From: Progne subis subis
Taxonomy: Eukaryota > Chordata > Aves > Passeriformes > Hirundinidae
Direction of reading: 5' to 3'
Length of the DNA: 64,000 nt
Assembly (NCBI GenBank): GCA_022316685.1
Contig: JAKJHU010000335.1
Coordinates: 62,001 to 126,000 of the forward strand
The notes under the pieces are model-generated. The model searched no databases. It was not told the DNA's origin and worked only from the letters and a program-made list of their open reading frames with translations. Of the stretch, positions 57,985-64,000 are shown in pieces; the stretch's first letter is position 1, and each line of letters opens with the position of its first letter. Position numbers and translations under genes: made by a program.

Positions 57985-59990
57985 CTTCTTTTATTTTTAT
58001 TTCTTGCCTGATGTTAGCATTTGAATTGGAGTATTTTGGCAAGTGTTGGTCATTTTCAGTGCCCCTCATTTCAGATCAGTCCATTTGGTCTCAATCATTC
58101 CAGTTCCAAATACTCTCGGTTGTTTTCATTCGCACTGTTTCTCATCATATCTCCTTTCCTGAGCGTTTGTTAGACTTTGTTCCCTGTTTTCAAGATTTCA
58201 TTCCCTTTCCCAAAAGGAAGACTTTCCGAAGGGAATGAAATCTTGCGATGTCAATGAAGATTAATTGGGCAAACTTCTATCCCTTTCCCTGCACATCTTG
58301 TCATCTCATTCACTTTTTGTCTTTCACGGGCTTTCACAATTTTCCCTTTTTCATTTTAAGCTTGCATTTCTTCAATTTCGTTTTCTCTCCATCCTTCCTT
58401 TATTTCCACTTCTCACCTGGTTGCAGCATTTGAATTTTGACAAGTGTTTGTCCTTTTCAGTGCCCGTCATTTCATCTCAGTCCATATGGTCTAAATCACT
58501 CCCATTCCCAGTTTTATCCTTTTTTTTTTTTACTTTGCACTGTTTCCAATCATATTTCTATTCCTGAGCGATTGCTCAACTTGTTCTTTATTTTCAAAAT
58601 TTCAATGAGTGTTACTTGGGAAGCTTTTGTCCTTTTCCTTGCACTTCTTGTCATCCCATTGGATTTTGGCTTCTCATGTGCTTTCAAAATGTTTTTATTT
58701 TCCATTTTAACCTTGCATTTCTTCAGTTTCTAATCTTCTCCTTCCATTATTTCAATTTCTTGCCTGATGTCAGAATTTGATTTAGAGTAACATTGACAAG
58801 TGTTGGTCCTTTTCAGTGCCCCTCATTTTATCTCAGTCAATTTGGTCACAATCTCTCAAGTCCCAAATTTTCTTGTTAATTTTCATTCGCAGTTTCATTA
58901 TATATCATTTCCTGAGTGTTTGTTCAACTTTGTTCTCTGTATTAAAGATTTCATTCCCTTTCATGAAGGGACGATTTTCCTCTCGGATACTGAATGAAAT
59001 CTTGCCATTTCAGTGAAGATTAATTGGGCAAGCTTCCATCCCTTTCCCTGCACTTCCTGTCATCCCTTCCATTTTTGAATTTTCACGTTCTGTGTGAATT
59101 TTCCCATTTTCCTTTTAAGCTTGCTTTTTTATCAATTTCTTTTCTTCTCTTTCTTTTATTTTCCTTTCTTGCCTGATTTCAGCATTTGAATTGGAGTACT
59201 TTTGACAAGTGTTGTTTTTTTTCAGTGCCTCTCATTTCGTCTCAGACCATTTGGTTTCAATTATTCCAGTTCCAAATTTTCCCATAGTTTTCATTCGCAC
59301 TGCTTTGCAGCATATCTCATTTCCTGAGCATTTATTAGACATTGTTCCCTGTTTTCAAGATTTCAATGAAGATTAACTGGGCAAGCTTCTCTTCCTTTCC
59401 CTGTACTTCTTGTCATCCCATTCACTTTTTCTTTCTACATGCCTTCAAAATATTCCCTTTTTCAATTTAAGTTTGAATATCTTCTACGTGTTGTCCTCTC
59501 CTTCCTTTTTTTCCATTTCTTGACGGATTGCAGCTTTTGAATTGGTGTACATTTGTCAAGTGTTGGACCTTTTCACTGCCCCTCATTTCATCTCAGTCCA
59601 TGTGGCCTCACTCATTTCGGTTCCAAATTTTGTCTGTTTTCATTCTCACTGTTTCTCATCATATCTCCTTTCCTGAGTTAGACTTTGTTTCCTATTTTAA
59701 AGATTTCAGAGAAAATACTTCCTTTCAGGAAAGGAAATGTAAACTTGCAATTTCAATGAAGATTAATTGGGCAAGCTCCCATCCCTCTCCCTGCACTTCT
59801 TGTCAGCCCATTAACTTTTTGCTTTTCACATGCTTTCAAATTTTTCGACTTTTCAATTTAAGCTTGCATTTCTTCAAGATCTTTTCCCTTCCTTCCTTTA
59901 TTTCTATTTCTAGCCTGATTACAGCGTTTGAATTGGAGAAATATTGGCAAGTGTTGGTCAATTTCACAGCCCATCATTTTATCATCCCTA
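57985..59990. repeat. Tandem array, ~350-410-bp unit, five to six copies
   Basis: Units recur with CATTTGAATTGGAG near 58017, 58427, 58773, 59182, 59535 and 59925. Shared landmarks are CAAGTGTTGGTCCTTTTCAG, CATTTCATCTCAGTCCAT, TTTCCTGAGCGTTTGTTAGA and AAGATTAATTGGGCAAGCTT. Copies are diverged and differ by internal deletions, giving two size classes. Pyrimidine-rich on the plus strand. Confidence 0.9.
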
Positions 59991-60660
59991 CCTCTCCCAA
60001 CTATCACAAACCCCTCACACTGCAATCCTCACTTTACACTACACCTTGCTATGCTCCACAGCCCTCCCAGGGAACAAGTCCATCCCCACATCCCAGCTCA
60101 CCCTGGCCCCAAGCAGTGCCCAGCCATGGCCTGTGTCCTGGTGCTGCAGGCCCTTGGCAAGAGTCTCTCCCAGCCAGCAATTCCTGCTCTTCCCTGCTCT
60201 GGGGCAGCAGCTGCAAGTTGATTTGCTCCCTGGGCCACTGGCCCAGCCCCAAGCCAGGGCCGGGACCTTTCCCCAGAGCTCTGCGGTCACAGCAATGTTC
60301 ACAGCTCTGAGGCTGCTGCAGCTCCAGGAGCCTTTGGACATCGCTTCAAGGGAATGCCCAGTCTGCCACTCTTGGCCTGTCTGTGCAGGGCAGGGGCCTG
60401 CACTCCATGATCCTGCTGCCTCCCACCCAATTCAGCCTTGGTGTCTCCTCCAGGTGCAGCCAGAGCTCTTGGGGCCGGGTCAGGAGTGGCACAGCCCCAA
60501 CATTCCCCTCTGGGACATCACCGTGCTGGCAGCTCCAACGTTCCCCTCTCTGTGACACCACGGCTGGGGGCAGCTCCAACATTCCATGCCTTGGAGATGC
60601 TCCAAGGGAAGCGTCCAGAGCCACACACACTCATCAAACTGACTGGCCATTGAGCACCCT
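59990..60660. other. No supported gene
   Basis: GC-rich DNA with short overlapping frames on both strands. Nothing recognised. Confidence 0.45.
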
Positions 60661-61498
60661 GGACTTGGTGTAAGAGTCAGTCTGAAGTTCCCCTCATTTG
60701 CCTCACGATCATCATAAGGACCCCGAGGACCCCACTGCAGTTCTGGCCTGCTCGAGGTGGATGCTTGCCAATCGTCCACAGGTGCATTTTCCTGTGTCAC
60801 CACACCATGGTACACTGGCTTTGAGCAGTGTTATGGCAGTTTCTGTACTTGAAGATTACACCTGCTGCACAGTCCCTGCTTCACGACAATTGCCTATGAA
60901 TTTTCCCACCTCTTGGCCAAGTGGACTTTCTGGGGTAACTTTGGTGGTCCCCCACAGAAGATCCCTCATCTGCTCCACAACCACCGTGACAGATGGAGAT
61001 TGAAACCCCATCCCAAGGACTGAGACCTCTGTACAAAGCTCCTCTCAAGGACTGAGACATGAGACCCCTACAACCCCAATATGGGGGGTGGGGGCTGACT
61101 TTACCAAAACGAGATGTTTGCCTGCAGGTGTGGTCGTTGGACCAAGAAGATAATGGCTCTCGCTTACTGCTGAGAACATGGACTACCTGTTCCCCCTGCG
61201 ATGGAGGACTATGATAACAACCCCTGAGTAAACCAGAGATTTTGAGAGACTCTCCCCGATGTGACAGGCAGATCCATCGACAGGAACATGAAGATTTTGT
61301 CTCCATGTTTGGTAGCTATATCCCCTCTTTCTCTCTTTCTCTACCTCTTTCTCTCACTCTCAATCCCTCTATTGCATTTGTTGTGGTCAATCAATAAAAG
61401 GTGGTTTGTTTTTTTTTTTACTTTTGGCATTTGTTTTGCCTAATACTGAAATCCCCTGTGTTGTGTTTTGCACTCTGAGAACGGTAGACGAACCATCA
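60660..61498 (+). mobile_element. Putative LTR-like segment
   Basis: It has a pyrimidine tract at 61321-61365, AATAAA at 61393-61398 and a T homopolymer, then a short tail, directly ahead of a gammaretrovirus-like pol remnant. No partner LTR lies in the window, so the call rests on arrangement only. Confidence 0.3.
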
Positions 61499-61929
61499 CA
61501 ACCCCCGTTTGTACGACATCATGCATCGTGACAGTCATCTTACATCAGAAAGCAGAAAAGTGGCTTACTAATATCTGGATTTTAAAATATGAAGCTATCA
61601 TGATACAGTCCCCCCAACTGGAGCTTTAGGTTACTCCTGCCCAGAATCCTGCTCAATTTTTGTATGGGAAGCCAACTGAGGAGCTGATTTATGATTGTGT
61701 GGAGTTAGTTGAATGACAAACTAAAATAAGCCCTGATCTAAGTGAGATGGAATTATCTGAAGGAGAGAAATATTTCAGATGGTTCATCGAAGGTGTTAGA
61801 AGGGAAGGGAAGTGAAGATCAGGGTGTACAGTTGTTGATGGAAAAAATATGCTAGCGATAGAGACGAGAAGATTAAGTTCCAGCTGGTCATCTCAGACTT
61901 GTGAGTATATGCTTTGTACTGGGCTTCAG

Positions 61930-63480
61930 AACTCCGAAAAGACAAAGTGGAGACTCTTTTTACTGATTCAAAATATGCTTTTGGGATTGTACATACCTTT
62001 GGGAAGATTTGGAAAGAAAAAGGTTTGATCAACACCCAAGGGAAAAGGTTGATTCATTAAGAACTGTTACTCAAAATGCTTGAAGCACTAGAGAGACCAA
62101 AAGAGATAGCTGTAATATATGTAATATATTGTAAATATATAATGTAAATATATTGTATAATAATGTAAAAGGCCATTAGAGGGGAATGAGCTACTTAGCA
62201 AGGGGAAATAACACAGCTGACTGGGCTGCCAAAAAAACCAGCTTTTAAATTAAAAACAAAAACAAAACAACAACCAGCCAAACAAACAAAACCAAAAACC
62301 AACCTAACAAAGAAACCCCCACCAATTCAGCTAAATACCACAACAAAAATTTTGGGAAGAGCTGCCAAAAGTTTATAGCTCTCAGGAGGAGGAACCTATT
62401 AAAAAAATTAGAGGCTAAGAAAGAACAGGGGGCAATGGGTACTCTTGGACGGAAGAGAAATTTTGCCCAAGGCCTGTGCATGAAGGATTTTAAACCAATT
62501 ACATGAATGCACTCACTGGGGAGCAAGAGCCTTGTGTGATAATTTTTTTAAAGTATTGTGGCTGTATTAGAACTTCTAAAATAGCCACACAAATAACACA
62601 AGGGCATCTTACCTGTCAGAACGTTAACAAGAAGGTAATGAGACAAACTGCGACAGGGGGTAGAAAAATAGCATACCAACCTTTAAGAGGGTTCAAGTGG
62701 ATTATACTGAGCTTCTGAAAGTTGGTAGATGGAAGTATCTTTTAGTGCTAGTAGTCCAACTATCACTCACTGGGTAAAAGCTTGCCCAGCTGCAAGGACC
62801 ACTGCCAAATTTGTAGTTAAAATACTATTGGAACAGATTAATTCCCGATTTGGAGTTATTCGGGCCATTGAATTTGATCAGGGCCCCCATTTTACCTCTA
62901 GTGTTATTAAGGGGGTAGCACAAGCCATGGGTATTTCCTGGGAATATTATACTCCTTGGCACCCTCAGAGTTCTGGAAGGGTGGAAAGGATGAACCAAAC
63001 TATAAAACAACAATTAACCAAATTAATGATTGAGGCTAAGATGTCATAGCTAAAATGTTTACCTCTAGCCTTGCTTAACATAAGAATACTTCCTAATGCA
63101 GATACGGGGCTTTAAACATATGAAATGCTTTATGGAATGCCATATTCCCAGGAAATACCCCAAACATCAATAATGATTGAAGACAGATCTATTTTAATGA
63201 AATTATATGAAATAAAATTTAATGAAATTATATCCAAAGAATTGGACAGCATGTGACCAAGTTAAGGAAAAAGGAATGCTAGCCCAAATGCGACCACTGG
63301 GGTTTAAAATTCATAAGATACAACCAGGAGAATGAGTATTTATTAAAAGCTGGAAAGAAGAGACTTTAACCCCAAAATGGGAAGGTCTGTATTTAACTCT
63401 CTTAACAACAGACACATCGGTGAGAACAGCAAAGAAAGGATGGACTCACACATCAAAAGTCAAAGAACCCGTGGAACCAC
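61930..63480 (+). pseudogene. Gammaretrovirus-like (class I) ERV pol remnant: RNase H and integrase
   Basis: RNase H trace LFTDSKYAFGIVHTFG at ~61951-62000. A degenerate HHCC region follows at ~62490-62640. The integrase core has an open stretch at 62729-63049 with EFDQGPHFTS (~62868-62897) and TPWHPQSSGRVERMNQT (~62949-62999), which hold the second Asp and the Glu of the catalytic triad. A C-terminal segment near 63370-63480 reads in yet another frame. Many stops and indels occur. RT palm, gag and the 5' part are missing, consistent with a large deletion. Confidence 0.85.
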
Positions 63481-64000
63481 CAATGGCCACAGTGGAAAAT
63501 CACCTCACAGCCCAGGGATCTACAAATAACCTTGGAAAAGAAGGGAAAGAGAATGTCGAGGAGACATCCTAAAAAGAACCACCTAAGACCAAGAGAAGTA
63601 GAATGTACCAGCCTGAATTGTGACTGTAACCCCTGGGGCTGTTTTAGGTACATAGAATGTAGAGAGTTGTGGTTTGCCCCCTTATCGGGAGCCAGGATTC
63701 CGAGAGGCCTTTGTTTGAGTTGTGAAAGATCCAGAAGGAAACAGATCTAGCACTGAAAATATTAGTGACAACAGGTTGAGTACGCCAGGATAATAAAAAA
63801 TAGTGGAAGCTATGGATGAACAAGACTAAACACAATTTGTGGGCAAAAACAGATCTTAAAAGAGTGGAATGTGACCTTGACAACCTACCAGGTAAAGGCA
63901 AAGAATTAAGAGAGAGTAAAGAGTCAGTGTGTGAAAAAAAACCAAAAAGCAACATCAGGGGGCAAGACAAGATTAACCCCTACACTTGCCATGAAAAAGA
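63480..64000 (+). other. Window end: possible start of the class I ERV env, not resolvable
   Basis: Short frames only, with cysteine-bearing segments such as CDCNPWGCFRYIECRELW at ~63620-63673. Position after integrase suggests an env start, but nothing firm can be called before the window ends. Confidence 0.3.

Noticed and set aside
57985..59990. CRISPR-like array
   Set aside because: Units are 350-410 bases without short identical repeats and unique spacers, and the DNA is vertebrate. It is a tandem satellite-type array.

Overview
The window reads as vertebrate, and specifically avian, genomic DNA. The evidence is CR1 LINE fragments, one intact olfactory receptor of the large bird family-14 (gamma-c) type, bird-type C2H2 zinc-finger genes with 28-residue repeats, and endogenous retroviruses (ERVs) of at least three classes. 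The density of LTRs, inverted duplications and tandem arrays suggests a repeat-rich (subtelomeric, W-linked or unplaced) segment of a songbird genome; that last point is inference. Only a few genes look functional, and most of the sequence is mobile-element or duplicated DNA.

Layout. 0-6 kb: an intact olfactory receptor (2351-3331) followed by a duplicated GC-rich block, CR1 fragments and a minisatellite. 6-17 kb: GC-rich unrecognised DNA, LTR pieces, a CR1 pair facing each other, and a zinc-finger gene (14970-16045) with one small intron and one frameshift, behind an LTR that carries a TATA box. 17-23.7 kb: a chimeric-looking solo LTR, an olfactory-receptor 3' fragment, and a ~150-bp tandem repeat split by a solo LTR with a 5-bp target duplication. 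23.7-30.4 kb: a complete but heavily mutated ERV-L-like provirus with both LTRs. 32.3-35.4 kb: the zinc-finger locus again, inverted and more decayed. 35.8-42.6 kb: four kinds of LTR or CR1 remnants and a minisatellite. 42.6-44.4 kb: inverted copy of 7.3-9.1 kb. 44.4-50.5 kb: a 2.2-kb direct duplication around an unrecognised gene-like unit with a TATA box and three CRE-like sites. 50.5-56.9 kb: a second, class II (alpha/beta-like) provirus whose Gag start is fused to the RNase H-integrase end in one long open frame, followed by a broken env. 58-60 kb: a 350-410-bp tandem array. 61.5-63.5 kb: a gammaretrovirus-like pol remnant running toward the window end.

The strongest large-scale signal is a nested, imperfect palindrome. 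Blocks at 7.29-9.09, 10.92-11.05, 11.2-11.4 and 13.7-17.03 kb recur in reverse order and opposite strand at 42.59-44.37, 39.83-39.94, 38.3-38.6 and 32.3-35.4 kb. The ERV-L provirus sits in the spacer. The arms have since received different LTR insertions, which argues against a simple assembly fold-back.

Genes working together: there is no operon-like organisation. The functional candidates are the olfactory receptor, possibly one zinc-finger gene apparently placed under an LTR promoter, and the gene-like unit at 48 kb with a CRE/TATA promoter of the kind seen in male germ-cell genes (inference). All alignments were done by eye; no database search was run.
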